A DNA stretch of 43,492 nt from Streptomyces odonnellii (GCF_000981895.1 NZ_LATD01000188.1:1-43492), one strand, 5' to 3'; positions 23,719 to 32,889 are shown, counted from the first letter of the stretch. The notes: generated by a model from the sequence alone, not told the origin. A program made the numbers and translations.

Positions 23719-25257
23719 TCAACGACCGGCAGTCGCCTGCTCGTTGATGAGGGACGCGGCGCGTTCGGCGATCGCGTAGACAGCCGCGTTCGTGTTGGAG
23801 TTCACGATGGACGGCATGACGGACGCGTCCGCCACACGGAGCCCGGTGACACCCCGTACCCGGAGCGCGGGGTCGACGACGCTGGTGGTTCCGTCCTGGC
23901 CGATGCGGCAGGTGCCCGCGTAGTGGAAGTAGACCAGCAGGCTCCTGCCGAGGTAGTCGTGGAAGGCGTCGCCGTCGGTCGTACCTGGGCCCGGCAGCGC
24001 CTCCTCGTCCCGCCAGGCACTCAGCGCGTCCGCCTCGCCGATCCGACGGGCCACCCGCAGACCGGTTGCCATCGTCTCGATGTCGCGGCTGTCGCCGAGG
24101 TAGCCGGGGTCCACGAGGGGTGTCGCTCCGGGTTCCGCGTTCGCGAGACGTACCGATCCGCGGCTGCGGGGATTCACCGCCGAGAAGGCGATCGTGTAAC
24201 CGCTCTCGGGTCCCGGCAGGGACGGGGCGCGGTAGGGCAGGCTGGCGAAGAGGATCTGCAGATCCGGTACGGCCACGTCGGGGCCGGTCCGTACCATCCC
24301 CATCGCCTCACCCGGAGGGTTGCTCATGTTCTGCGGGACGGGTCGCCGGGTGGTGTACGTGAGGGTCGACATGGGGTGGTCGTGCAGATTGGCCCCCACG
24401 CCCGGCAGGTCGAGCACCACGTCCACTCCCACCGCGCGCAGATGGTCCGCCGGTCCGATCCCGGACAGCAGCAGTAGCTGGGCGGAGCCGATCGTGCCCG
24501 CCGTCAACACGACCTCCTCGGCGCACTCCGCGGAGCTGATCACACCGTCCTTCGTGTACTCGACCCCACGGCACCGGCCGTCGGTCACCACCAGGCGCAG
24601 TACAAGGGCATCGGTCACCACATCGAGGTTCGCCCGGGCCATGACCGGCCGGAGGTACGCGTCGGCCGAGCTCTGGCGTACGCCGTCCGCGATGTTGTTG
24701 TCGCACCAGCCTAAACCTGTCTCCAGGCCGCCACTGATGTCGTCCGCGCGCGCGTACCCCGTCTCCACCGCCGCGTCGACACACGCGGCCACCAGGGGAT
24801 TGGGCTCGGCCGGAGGCCCCACCGTCAGCGGACCGTCCTGGCCGCGCAGCGCGGGATCGTGTCCCTCGGCCGTTTCACTCCGCCGCATGTACGGCAGGAG
24901 ATCGTCGAATCCCCATCCCGTGGCGCCCTGCTCGGGCCATATGTCGTAGCTGGAGCGATGGCCACGGATGAAGTTCAGTCCGTTGATGCTGGAGGAACCG
25001 CCCAGCCCTCGTCCCCGGGGCGCGGGAATCGCCGTTCCCGTCGCCGCCTGTACGACGGTCGTACCGCCCCAGTCGGCCGTACTCCCCATCAGGGCCGGCC
25101 AGGCACCCGGCACAGCCATCAGCTCCAGCGGATCCCGGGCACCGGCCTCCAGCAGAAGCACCCGGACGTTCTCGTCCTCCGTCAGCCGGGCGGCGAGCAC
25201 GCATCCGGCCGTCCCCGCGCCCACGACGACATAGTCATAACCCGTGGTCGAACCCAT
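23719..25257 (-). CDS. GMC family FAD-dependent oxidoreductase (choline/alcohol dehydrogenase type)
   Basis: A 512-residue intact GMC enzyme. It has the FAD-binding YDYVVVGAGTAGCVLAARLT with a distal acidic LLLEAG, the GMC signature region RGRGLGGSSSINGLNFIRGH, the second signature VLTAGTIGSAQLLLLSGIGP, and the C-terminal catalytic His in YFHYAGTCRIG plus Asn in VNSNTNAAVYAIAERAA. It oxidises an alcohol to an aldehyde or ketone using FAD; the substrate cannot be told from sequence. The start ATG 25257 follows GGAAAGGAG. It is divergent from the glycosyltransferase and is not the gene next to the aldehyde dehydrogenase, although it could replace the broken GMC gene at 26743-28093. Confidence 0.92.
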   Translation of the reverse strand: MGSTTGYDYVVVGAGTAGCVLAARLTEDENVRVLLLEAGARDPLELMAVPGAWPALMGSTADWGGTTVVQAATGTAIPAPRGRGLGGSSSINGLNFIRGHRSSYDIWPEQGATGWGFDDLLPYMRRSETAEGHDPALRGQDGPLTVGPPAEPNPLVAACVDAAVETGYARADDISGGLETGLGWCDNNIADGVRQSSADAYLRPVMARANLDVVTDALVLRLVVTDGRCRGVEYTKDGVISSAECAEEVVLTAGTIGSAQLLLLSGIGPADHLRAVGVDVVLDLPGVGANLHDHPMSTLTYTTRRPVPQNMSNPPGEAMGMVRTGPDVAVPDLQILFASLPYRAPSLPGPESGYTIAFSAVNPRSRGSVRLANAEPGATPLVDPGYLGDSRDIETMATGLRVARRIGEADALSAWRDEEALPGPGTTDGDAFHDYLGRSLLVYFHYAGTCRIGQDGTTSVVDPALRVRGVTGLRVADASVMPSIVNSNTNAAVYAIAERAASLINEQATAGR

Positions 25258-25275
25258 CGGTCCGCTCCTTTCCTC

Positions 25276-25299
25276 ACTCCATGCATCACTCCATCCATC
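25276..25299. repeat. Tandem 12-bp direct repeat in the GMC/glycosyltransferase promoter region
   Basis: ACTCCATGCATC (25276-25287) is followed directly by ACTCCATCCATC (25288-25299), 11 of 12 bases identical, 19 bases upstream of the GMC start codon. It could be a regulator site for the GMC gene. Confidence 0.45.
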
Positions 25300-25386
25300 A
25301 GGCCATTCGGAGCAGCGGTCCGCACGCCGAGGGCGAAGGGAACGAAGGGAGCGGACGGAGGGGAGGACGCGGAGGGCAAAAGGAAA

Positions 25387-25458
25387 GGCAAGGAGGTAAC
25401 CCGCTCCTTGCCGTGCTCAACGTATAGCGCACCGGGGGGCTTGCGGCAAGGCCCCGGT
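25387..25458 (+). promoter_or_regulatory. Two leader hairpins upstream of the glycosyltransferase
   Basis: GGCAAGGAG (25387-25395) pairs perfectly with CTCCTTGCC (25404-25412), burying an AGGAGG. ACCGGGG (25431-25437) pairs with CCCCGGT (25452-25458), with an inner CTTG/CAAG stem and CGG loop. Both precede the GTG start at 25513. They may be an attenuator or leader structures. Confidence 0.4.
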
Positions 25459-25512
25459 TGTACCGCAGAATCACCGGCCGAGGCCAGAACCTGCGGAAAC
25501 GGGAGTCACGAA

Positions 25513-26742
25513 GTGCGTGTGTTGTTGTCGACCTACGGGTCGCGCGGGGATGTCGAACCGTTGGTGGGACTCGCGGTGCGGTTGCGGGAACTCGGCGCGG
25601 AGGTACGGGTGTGCGCGCCGCCGGACGACGACTTCGCGCAGCGGCTGGCCGGAGTCGGCGTACCACTGATGCCCTTCGGCCGGTCGGCGCGCGCGTTGAC
25701 GACCGCGGCGCCGTCGTCGTCCACGGTGGCCGATCTGCCCCGGCGCGCCGCCGAGATGATCGCCGGCCAGTTCGACGCGGTCACCGCGGCGGCCGAGGGA
25801 TGTGACGCGCTGGTGGCGACCGGTGTGATGCCCGCTGCGGCCGGCGCGCGGTCGGTGGCCGAGAGACTGGGCATCCGCTCCGTGTACGTGGCCTTCCAGA
25901 AGCTCACCCTGCCGTCGCCGCACCACCCGCCGTTGGCGTATCCGGGCCGGCCGTTCCCGGCGGGGGTGACCGACAACCGGGTGCTGTGGGACCTGGACGC
26001 CCAGAGCATCGACGCGCTCTTCGGTGAGGCGCTCAACACGAACCGGGAGTCGGCCGGCCTGCCCCCGGTGGACAACGTCCGCGACTATGTCATCGGCGAA
26101 CAGCCGTGGCTGGCGACGGACCCGGTCCTGGATCCGTGGCAGGAACCGGCGGACCTCGGCGTGGTGCAGACCGGTGCCTGGTTCCCGCCGGACGAACGCC
26201 CGCTCCCGGCCGGGCTGGTGGCGTTCCTGGAGGCCGGTGAACCGCCGGTGTACGTGGGCTTCGGCAGCATGCCCATGCACCGCTCGACGGACGCGGCCCA
26301 GGTGGCCGTCGAGGCGATCCGCGCGCAGGGCCGCCGCGCGGTCGTGGCCCGTGGCTGGGCGGATCTGGCCCTGATCGACGACCGGGACGACTGCTACGTC
26401 GTCGGCGAGGTCAACCATCAGGCACTGTTCGGCCAGGTGGCAGCCGTGGTGCACCACGGCGGCGCGGGTACGACGACGACGGCCGCCCGGACCGGCGCGC
26501 CCCAGGTGGTGGTGCCGCAGGCGGTGGACCAGCCGTACTGGGCAGGCCGCGTGGCCGAACTGGGCATCGGCACGGCACACGACGGCCCGACTCCGACCTT
26601 CGAGTCCCTGTCCGCCGCGCTCAAGACGGCCCTGACTTCCGATACTCGCGCCCGGGCGGCGGCCGTGGCCGCCATGATCAGCCCCGACGGGACGACGGTG
26701 GCTGCGAAACTGCTGCTCGACGCGGTCCAGGACAGGCCCTGA
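25513..26742 (+). CDS. Macrolide-type (GT1/MGT) glycosyltransferase
   Basis: A 409-residue GT-B enzyme. The N-terminal domain opens VRVLLSTYGSRGDVEPLVGL and includes APPDDDFAQRLAGVGVP. The C-terminal donor domain carries YVGFGSMPM, the His-containing nucleotide-sugar signature VVHHGGAGTTTTAARTGAPQ, and VVVPQAVDQPYWAGRVAELG with the conserved Gln/Asp region. This is the layout of antibiotic and macrolide glycosyltransferases that transfer a sugar from UDP- or TDP-sugar to a small lipophilic acceptor. No secondary-metabolite core enzyme is nearby, so self-protection or xenobiotic glycosylation is possible. GTG 25513 is preceded by GGGAG with seven-base spacing. The decayed GMC gene on the opposite strand overlaps its 3' end. 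Confidence 0.9.
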   Translation: MRVLLSTYGSRGDVEPLVGLAVRLRELGAEVRVCAPPDDDFAQRLAGVGVPLMPFGRSARALTTAAPSSSTVADLPRRAAEMIAGQFDAVTAAAEGCDALVATGVMPAAAGARSVAERLGIRSVYVAFQKLTLPSPHHPPLAYPGRPFPAGVTDNRVLWDLDAQSIDALFGEALNTNRESAGLPPVDNVRDYVIGEQPWLATDPVLDPWQEPADLGVVQTGAWFPPDERPLPAGLVAFLEAGEPPVYVGFGSMPMHRSTDAAQVAVEAIRAQGRRAVVARGWADLALIDDRDDCYVVGEVNHQALFGQVAAVVHHGGAGTTTTAARTGAPQVVVPQAVDQPYWAGRVAELGIGTAHDGPTPTFESLSAALKTALTSDTRARAAAVAAMISPDGTTVAAKLLLDAVQDRP

Positions 26743-28093
26743 GTGTGCGCTCGGATGAGTGCGGCGGCCTTCTCCGCGATCATGATGGTGGGCGCGTTGG
26801 TGTTTCCGCTGGTCACCGTTGGCATGACCGAGGCATCCACGACGCGCAGGCCGTCCACACCGTGCACCTTGAGCTGGGAGTTCACCACGGACTCTGAGCC
26901 GTCATCCATGGCGCAGGTACCCACCGGGTGGTAGCACGTGGCGCTCCATGTGCGGATGTGGTCCTGCCATGCCGCGTCATCGAGCGAGTCGAGGTCTGCG
27001 GTGTCCGGAAGGTAGGGCCGGGCGAGGTGGTCGGCGAAGGGCGGGCAGTGGGCGATGCCGGTCATCGCCCGTAGTCCCTCGGTCAAGAGGTTCAGATCCA
27101 TGGGATCGTCGAAGTACCGGGGATCGATGAGCGGGTGTGCCTGTGGATCGGCGGACGCCAGGCGGACGATCCCACGCGCCACCGGATTCAGGACGGTCGA
27201 GTTCATCGTGAACACCGGCCGCTGCGGTACCTCCTCTCCGCTGAGGATCAACGCGGTGGCACCGCCGGTCAGTTGGATGCGGGGTCTGTCCCCGCCTTCG
27301 GTGGCGCTGAGGAACGCGCCGACCTCTCCGTAATTGGAGGCGAACGGCCCGCCGCCGGTGGTACGCCACAGTTCCAGATGCTCAGGTGTGAGCAGGTCCC
27401 GGATGATGTCGCTGGAGTTCCTGGTCTCCCAGACGACGGGGGGCAGCAGTTGATCCTGAAGGTTCCGCCCCACTCCCGGCAGTGGTACGCGTACGTCGAT
27501 GTCCAGATCACCGAGCTCGTCCGGGGGACCCATCCCGGACAGCAGCAGTAGCTGGGGTGAGTTGACGGCTCCCGCGCAGACGACAACTTCCTCATCGGCG
27601 TACACGGTCTCCTTCGCTCCGTCCACGAGGCAGCACACGCCGGTCGCCCTGGAACCCGTGAGAACGATCCGCGTCACCAGCGTGTCGGAGCGTACGGTGA
27701 GATTGGGACGGGTCAGGACCGGGCGCAGATAGGCGTCCGCGGTGGAACAACGGCGCCCGTTGTGGCATGTCACCTGGTACAGGCCGGCGCCGAGAGGTGA
27801 CGGCCCGGCGAAGTCGTCGTTGTAGTCGAGACCCCAGTCCAGGGCTTGCCCCGGGGCCAGTAGAACGTACGGCCCGGCGGGGACTGCTCCACCGTCCAGT
27901 AGTTCCAGTCCATGTCCGACTTGAACAGCGTTCCGAGCGCGGCTGGTATGTGCAGGTTCTCGTCGGTGTCGGGGCTTCCGGCTTCGATCAGGAGTACGCG
28001 GGCGGAGCTGTCGCGGCTGAGGCGGTTGGCGAGTACGCACCCGGCGCTCCCGGCGCCGACGATGATGTAGTCGTAGCTTTCCGTGGCGTTCAT
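26743..28093 (-). pseudogene. Second GMC oxidoreductase, broken by internal deletion with frameshift and lost stop
   Basis: The start codon at 28093 opens a good GMC N-terminus: [27 protein letters not shown], and FYWPRGK ending at about 27845. That frame then runs into nonsense. GMC homology resumes in another frame at [20 protein letters not shown], about 100 residues further along the family alignment, so the segment with LGGSSSIN and the following FAD/substrate region is missing. The rest is well preserved (VVVCAGAVNSPQLLLLSGMG, catalytic CYHPVGTCAMDDG, VTSGNTNAP, IAEKAAALIR). The natural stop is also gone: the frame reads on to 26418, antisense to the glycosyltransferase. It is probably a former partner of the aldehyde dehydrogenase 88 bases upstream. 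Confidence 0.85.
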
Positions 28094-28181
28094 CGGTGTT
28101 CTCCGGTTCTGCTCCGGTCACCGCGGTGGACGTCCGGTCATGGACGGCGGACAAGCCGGTCACCGGCGGTGGACCGACCGG

Positions 28182-29618
28182 TCATGGGTGGAAGATCGAC
28201 TGGAGTTCCTGGTACGCGTGGAGTCCTTCGGGGCCCAGTTCCCTGCCGAGGCCACTGGCCTTCATACCGCCGTAGGGGGAGGTGACGTCGGGGAGATAGC
28301 CGTTGAGCCCCACGGTGCCGGTACGGATACGCCGCGCGACGCGGGCGCCCCGGTCGAGGTCGGAGGTCCATACCGTGCCTGCCAGTCCGTACGCCGAGTC
28401 GTTGGCGAGGCGTACGGCGTCGTCCTCACCGTCGTACGGCGTGATGGTCAGGACAGGGCCGAAGATCTCTTCCTGCGCGATGGTGGACGAGTTGTCCACG
28501 TCGGCGAATACGGTCGGTTCGACGAACCAGCCCCGGTCGAATCCGGCCGGCCGGCCCCCTCCCGTGGTCAGCCGGGCACCCTCGCTGAGGCCCTTGCGGA
28601 CATAGCCCTCCACACGGTCCCGCTGCCGATCGCTGACGAGCGGGCCGATCTGCGTGGTGTGGTCGAGCGCGTCGCCCACCACCGCGCCTCCCGCCATCGC
28701 GGTGTAGAGCTCCACGATCTCGGGATAGCGGCTGCGGGGGGCGAGGATCCTGGTGCTGGCGTAGCAGGTCTGGCCGTTGTTGATCAGGCTGGCCATGAAG
28801 AGCTGTTCGGTGTGCGAGTCCAGGTCCGCGTCGTCGAGGATGACCGCGGCCGACTTGCCTCCCAACTCCAGGGTGACCGGCCGTAGCAGCTCCGCGCACG
28901 CCGCGGCGATCCGACGGCCCGCCGCGGTCGATCCGGTGAACGACACCTTGTCGACACCGGGGTGGGAGACCAGGTACGCGCCTACCTCCGGCCCGCCGGG
29001 CACGATGTTGATCACGCCCTCGGGGAAGCCCGCCGACTCGATCGCGCCCGCCAGCAGCGCCGGGTCCAGCACCGTCTGCGGCGCCGGCTTGAGTACGAGT
29101 GTGCAGCCCGCGGCCAGGGCGGGAGCGACCTTGAAGAAGGCCATGGTCTGGGGAAAGTTCCAGGTCATGACGGCCGCCACCACGCCCACGGGTTCCCGGC
29201 GGACCATCGTGGTGCCCTGGGGCAGGCCGACGCGGTGTTCCTCACCGGACGAGTCGACGGCCAGGCCTGCGTAATAACGCAACAGCATGGCCGGGACCTG
29301 GCCCTCGTAGAGCTCGGCGGTGGAGATCGGCATGCCGTTCTGTGCGCTGACGGTGCGTGCCATCGTCTCGCTTCCGGCGTCCAGCGCTTCCGCGAGCCTC
29401 ATCATGACCGCGGCGCGGCGCTCCGGCTCCCAGGTGGGCCACCCGCCCGGTCCGTCGAACGCGGAGCGGGCCGCCTGGACGGCGCGGTCCACGTCCATCT
29501 CCACTCCGGCCGGAGCCGAGCCCAGATGTTCACCGGTACTGGCGGAGGTGACGGCGATGGTGTCGTCGCCGGCGGGTGCCGTCCACTTCCCCCCGATGAA
29601 CAGGTGATTCACATTCAT
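28182..29618 (-). CDS. NAD(P)+-dependent aldehyde dehydrogenase
   Basis: A 478-residue ALDH superfamily enzyme oxidising an aldehyde to a carboxylic acid. It has LFIGGKW near the N-terminus, VVAAVMTWNFPQTMAFFKVA with the catalytic Asn, VLKPAPQT, VSFTGSTAAGRRI, the general-base Glu251 in TLELGGKSA, and the nucleophile Cys285 in NNGQTCYASTR. EEIFGPVLTI and SPYGGMKASGLGRELGPEGL close the protein. It resembles betaine- and long-chain-type dehydrogenases, but the substrate is not clear. It is first in a minus-strand unit with the broken GMC gene, a layout for alcohol to aldehyde to acid oxidation. The divergent TetR gene is a likely regulator. ATG 29618 is chosen from the family start; the ribosome site is weak. 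Confidence 0.92.
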   Translation of the reverse strand: MNVNHLFIGGKWTAPAGDDTIAVTSASTGEHLGSAPAGVEMDVDRAVQAARSAFDGPGGWPTWEPERRAAVMMRLAEALDAGSETMARTVSAQNGMPISTAELYEGQVPAMLLRYYAGLAVDSSGEEHRVGLPQGTTMVRREPVGVVAAVMTWNFPQTMAFFKVAPALAAGCTLVLKPAPQTVLDPALLAGAIESAGFPEGVINIVPGGPEVGAYLVSHPGVDKVSFTGSTAAGRRIAAACAELLRPVTLELGGKSAAVILDDADLDSHTEQLFMASLINNGQTCYASTRILAPRSRYPEIVELYTAMAGGAVVGDALDHTTQIGPLVSDRQRDRVEGYVRKGLSEGARLTTGGGRPAGFDRGWFVEPTVFADVDNSSTIAQEEIFGPVLTITPYDGEDDAVRLANDSAYGLAGTVWTSDLDRGARVARRIRTGTVGLNGYLPDVTSPYGGMKASGLGRELGPEGLHAYQELQSIFHP

Positions 29619-29801
29619 GGCAGGTGCTTCTCTCGGTTGCGCTGTCCCTGGCGTGCCTCGTTCTGACGGCCATCGGCGGTAGTTGTCCACCGGGTCAAAA
29701 TTTGTCTGATTTAGTCCTGATATCATCGACCGTACACCTATCTGGTGGCGCGTGCCATCAGATGCTGTGCGGGGCGCATGGGGCACGAGGGGTCTGGTGG
29801 C
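29619..29801. promoter_or_regulatory. A/T-rich divergent promoter region of the aldehyde dehydrogenase and TetR genes
   Basis: The stretch around 29690-29740 is unusually A/T-rich for the window and contains the palindromic CAAAATTTG and the perfect 8-bp palindrome TGATATCA. It is the only space for both promoters and is the likely site of TetR binding. Exact promoters were not assigned. Confidence 0.5.
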
Positions 29802-30419
29802 ATGAGAACTTATGACGGTATGACCGCCGAGGAACGGGTCTCGGCGCGGCGGCGCCGCATCATGGAGGCCGGGCTCGATTTGTTCCACACCCAGGGCTAT
29901 CCCCGGACTTCGATCCGCGCGGTGCTGCGCCGCAGCAGGCTGCAGGACAGATATTTCGCAGAGAATTTCTCATCTCTCGACGAGTTGATGGCGGAAATCC
30001 TCAAAGAGATCAACCAGGAAGAACTCGCGAGGTGCCAGGACGCCCTTGACACGGCTGGAACCCGTCGTGACAGGGCGCGGGGCATACTCGTCGTGCTGGC
30101 GCGCGGAGTCACCGACGATCCGCGCAAGGGGCACGTCAAGCTCATCGAATCTCTCGCGGCCGGCCCGCTCGCGGCGAAGGAACGGCGGCGCGGGATGCGG
30201 CACATGGCCGACCTGGTGGAGTCGCTGCTCCGTGAGGACTGGCCCGACCCGGGAATCGACATCACCGCGATGTCCATGGCCGTGGTCGGCGGCGTGAACC
30301 AGATTCTCCTGAACTGGGCGGACGGCAGCTTCCCGTTCTCCTGCGAGGGCGTCGTCGAACAGTCACTCCATCTGTTCGAGGCGGTGGCGGAATTCGGCGG
30401 TGCTGCGGGCGGGACGTGA
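29802..30419 (+). CDS. TetR family transcriptional regulator
   Basis: A 205-residue regulator. The N-terminal HTH reads RRRRIMEAGLDLFHTQGYPR followed by TSIRAVLRRSRLQDRYFAEN and FSSLDELMAEIL, the TetR DNA-binding unit with a slightly unusual recognition helix (usual form SxGxxYxYF, here RLQDRYFAENF). The C-terminal helical region (VKLIESLAAGPLAAKERRRG, ITAMSMAVVGGVNQILLNW) is the ligand-binding/dimer part. It is divergent from the aldehyde dehydrogenase and likely represses that operon. ATG 29802 is preceded by GGTGG at short spacing; the frame is open further upstream to 29745. Confidence 0.87.
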   Translation: MRTYDGMTAEERVSARRRRIMEAGLDLFHTQGYPRTSIRAVLRRSRLQDRYFAENFSSLDELMAEILKEINQEELARCQDALDTAGTRRDRARGILVVLARGVTDDPRKGHVKLIESLAAGPLAAKERRRGMRHMADLVESLLREDWPDPGIDITAMSMAVVGGVNQILLNWADGSFPFSCEGVVEQSLHLFEAVAEFGGAAGGT

Positions 30420-30441
30420 TCAACTCGCCCGAATTGGCCGC

Positions 30442-31347
30442 TCAGGGAAGGACCCCCGCCGGGGAGCGCACACTGCGGCGCAGGCGGACGGCGTCCTGGC
30501 TGGGAGGCGCGCCGAACTGGCGGCGGTACTCACGGCTGAACTGTGACGCGTTGTCATAGCCGACACGCTGACCGACGCCCGTGACGTCCCCCGGGTGCGT
30601 GGCGAGCAGCAGCCGGGCCTCCTGAAGCCGGATCTGCTTCTGGAACTGGATGGGGCTCATCGCCGTCACCGCCTGGAAGTTGCGGTAGAAGGCGGAGACG
30701 CTCATGCCGGACAGCCGCGCGACATCCTCGACCCGGAACGGCTGCGCGTAGTGCTCGCGGATCCAGCGCACGGCCTGGGAGACATGGCTGAGACTGCTGT
30801 CGGCCAGTCCCAGTTGACGGACCGTCGCGCCCTGCGCGCCGGTGATCAGCCGCCACAGGATCTCGCGCTTGATCAGCGGGGCCAGTACGGCCCGGTCCCT
30901 GGGCTCGTCGAGCAGGCGCAGCAGCCGGACCACCGCGTCGAGCAGCGCGGCCGGGGCATCGCTGACGGCGATCCCCGACGGCGCGCCTCCGCCGGCGCGG
31001 GGAGTCTCCTCGGCCCCGGCCCGCAGCAGCAACTCGGCGACGACGGACGGTTCCAGTACGAGACCGAACCCCAGCGCCGGCCGCTCGGGCTCGGCCTGGG
31101 TGAACTGTCCGGTCACGGGCAGGTCGACCGACGCGATCAGGTACTGCCCGGCGCCGTACTCGTACACCCGGTCGCCCAGAGCGAGCCGTTTGGAGCCCTG
31201 GGCGATGACCGCCAGCACCGTGCCGGTCATCGAGGGCGCCGGCGGATCCGGCTGGTCGACCTTCGAGATGAGGACGCCGTCGACGGGGGTGGTCCAGTCG
31301 GGCCGGGCATGCCGGTCCAGCAGGGTGCGTAGCTCTTCGAGATGCAT
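30442..31347 (-). CDS. AraC family transcriptional regulator
   Basis: A 301-residue regulator. The N-terminal cupin-like AraC_N domain (VLAVIAQGSKRLALGDRVYE, QYLIASVDLPVTGQF) is followed by a tandem-HTH C-terminus: RVEDVARLSGMSVSAFYRNF and then MSPIQFQKQIRLQEARLLLA, VGYDNASQFSREYRRQFGAP. This is the AraC_N/HTH_18 type common in actinobacteria. It is divergently transcribed from the ABM/hydrolase/SDR operon, which it probably controls. I used ATG 31347, which gives a family-length protein; upstream sequence lacks a strong ribosome site. Confidence 0.88.
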   Translation of the reverse strand: MHLEELRTLLDRHARPDWTTPVDGVLISKVDQPDPPAPSMTGTVLAVIAQGSKRLALGDRVYEYGAGQYLIASVDLPVTGQFTQAEPERPALGFGLVLEPSVVAELLLRAGAEETPRAGGGAPSGIAVSDAPAALLDAVVRLLRLLDEPRDRAVLAPLIKREILWRLITGAQGATVRQLGLADSSLSHVSQAVRWIREHYAQPFRVEDVARLSGMSVSAFYRNFQAVTAMSPIQFQKQIRLQEARLLLATHPGDVTGVGQRVGYDNASQFSREYRRQFGAPPSQDAVRLRRSVRSPAGVLP

Positions 31348-31515
31348 GTGTCCATTGCAGCACCATCGCGTGCCACGGCTCCCGTCATCGCGAGGATCAT
31401 GCAAGCACAAGCGAGCATCGTTCTAACGTTTCCGCAGGTCACGCGGGTTCAATGGAATCACCGCACTCCATCGCGCACATCAACGCGAACCCCATCGCTG
31501 TGGAAGAAGGCATCC

Positions 31516-31833
31516 ATGATCGCCGATTACGGCTTCAACGCCACCCTGACCGCCAAGCCCGGAATGGGCGACCGGCTGGTCGACCTGCTGCTGACCGGCC
31601 TGGACGAGGGAAGCCCCGGCGCGAGCGAGTACTGCGTCGTCTACCTCGTGTCCCGTTCCGCGTCCGACCCCGACGTCGTCCATGTCACCGAGGGCTGGAC
31701 CAGCGAGGAGGACCACCACCGGATCTTCGCGGGTGAGGCCGCCCAGGCCATCGTGGCGCGGATCGACGGACTGCTGGCCAAGGAGTCCGAGTACACCGAC
31801 TACGTGCCGGTTCGTGGCAGGGCCGCCTTCTGA
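31516..31833 (+). CDS. Antibiotic biosynthesis monooxygenase (ABM) domain protein
   Basis: A 105-residue single-domain protein with the ABM ferredoxin-like fold pattern: YGFNATLTAKPGMGDRLVDL at the start, EYCVVYLVSRSASDPDVVHV, the Trp-containing EGWTSEEDHHRIF, and AQAIVARIDGLLAKESEY. Such proteins are small quinone-type monooxygenases or dimeric stress proteins; many have no proven activity. GAAGAAGG lies upstream of ATG 31516. It is first in an operon with an alpha/beta hydrolase and an SDR and divergent from AraC. Confidence 0.83.
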   Translation: MIADYGFNATLTAKPGMGDRLVDLLLTGLDEGSPGASEYCVVYLVSRSASDPDVVHVTEGWTSEEDHHRIFAGEAAQAIVARIDGLLAKESEYTDYVPVRGRAAF

Positions 31834-31846
31834 CCCGCGGGTCGCA

Positions 31847-31903
31847 CCGTACGAAACCACCCGTCGACACCACTCCGTACGACACCACCCCGTCGAGACC
31901 ACC
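31847..31903 (+). repeat. Degenerate CA-rich tandem repeat in the ABM-hydrolase spacer
   Basis: Two units of about 28 bases begin at 31847 and 31875; both read CCGTACGA-ACCACCC-GTCGA-ACCAC with small changes. The region contains very little G outside the CGTACG/GTCGA steps and appears unable to fold strongly, acting as an open leader for the hydrolase gene. Confidence 0.55.
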
Positions 31904-31920
31904 CCACGAAAGGCGGCACC

Positions 31921-32889
31921 ATGACCACGGCACGACCCGGCCTGGACCCCGAACTGAACGAGCTGCTCGCCGACATGCCCCTCATGTCCCAGCTCAGCCC
32001 TGAACTGCTCGCACAACTGCGCCGGCTCCCGTCGGCCCCCGTCGAGTCCCTCCTCGCCCACCGGCAGGTCGAGCGGCGCGAGTTCACCCTGCCCGCCAAG
32101 GACGGCGCCCCGATTCCCCTGTCGGTCTTCAGTCCCGCGAACACCGATCGCACCGCCGCCGCACCCTGCGTCTACTGGATGCACGGCGGCGGAATGGTCA
32201 TGGGCGACCGCTTCTCGCAGATCGACATCCCGCTGGAGTGGCTCGACGCGTTCGGCGCGGTCGTGGTCTCCGTGGACTACCGGCTCGCGCCGGAGGCCAC
32301 CGGCACCGCCCTGGTCGACGACTGCTACCAGGGACTGCTCTGGGTCGCCGAGCACTCCGCCGAACTGGGCGTCGATCCCGCCCGGATCGTTGTCGCGGGG
32401 GCCAGCGCGGGCGGTGGCCTCGCCGCCGGTGTCAGCCTGCTGGCCCGCGACCTCGGCACTCCGGCGATCGCCGCGCAGATGCTGATCTGCCCCATGCTCG
32501 ACCACCGCGGCGGCAGCACCTCCAGCCGCCAGTACGCGGGCGGGCCCGGCGTCTGGACACGCGAGATGAACGAGTTCGGATGGCGCTGTGTCCTCGGGGA
32601 CCTCACGGACGACGAGATACCCGTATACGTCTCGCCCTCGCTGGCCGACGACCTTTCGGGTCTGCCGACCACGTACATCGACACCGGTTCCGCCGAGGTC
32701 TTCCGTGACGAGGACGCCGAATACGCCACCCGCATCTGGGCGGCCGGCGGTCAGGCCGAACTCCATGTCTGGGCGGGCGGCTTCCACGGGTTCGACGCGC
32801 TCTACCCGCAGGCGCAGATCTCGGCCACGGCCCGGCGGACCCGTACCGACTGGCTCGCCAGAGTGCTGCCCGCAGCCTCCGCCGCATAG
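31921..32889 (+). CDS. Alpha/beta hydrolase (hormone-sensitive-lipase family esterase)
   Basis: A 322-residue esterase. The oxyanion-hole motif HGGG is at residues 88-91 (VYWMHGGGMVMGD), followed by SVDYRLAPE. The nucleophile Ser162 lies in GASAGGG, with the acid near 265 (EVFRDED) and the His near 290 (GGFHGFDAL). These identify the HSL family (class IV esterases). It hydrolyses short-chain or aromatic esters; the natural substrate is unknown. It lies between the ABM protein and the SDR in one operon, perhaps for an ester or lactone substrate oxidised by its neighbours. GAAAGG precedes ATG 31921. Confidence 0.9.
   Translation: MTTARPGLDPELNELLADMPLMSQLSPELLAQLRRLPSAPVESLLAHRQVERREFTLPAKDGAPIPLSVFSPANTDRTAAAPCVYWMHGGGMVMGDRFSQIDIPLEWLDAFGAVVVSVDYRLAPEATGTALVDDCYQGLLWVAEHSAELGVDPARIVVAGASAGGGLAAGVSLLARDLGTPAIAAQMLICPMLDHRGGSTSSRQYAGGPGVWTREMNEFGWRCVLGDLTDDEIPVYVSPSLADDLSGLPTTYIDTGSAEVFRDEDAEYATRIWAAGGQAELHVWAGGFHGFDALYPQAQISATARRTRTDWLARVLPAASAA

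Noticed and set aside
26418..26742. Overlap of the GMC frame with the glycosyltransferase as a genuine overlapping gene end
   Set aside because: The overlapping residues have no GMC homology; this is read-through after loss of the natural stop.
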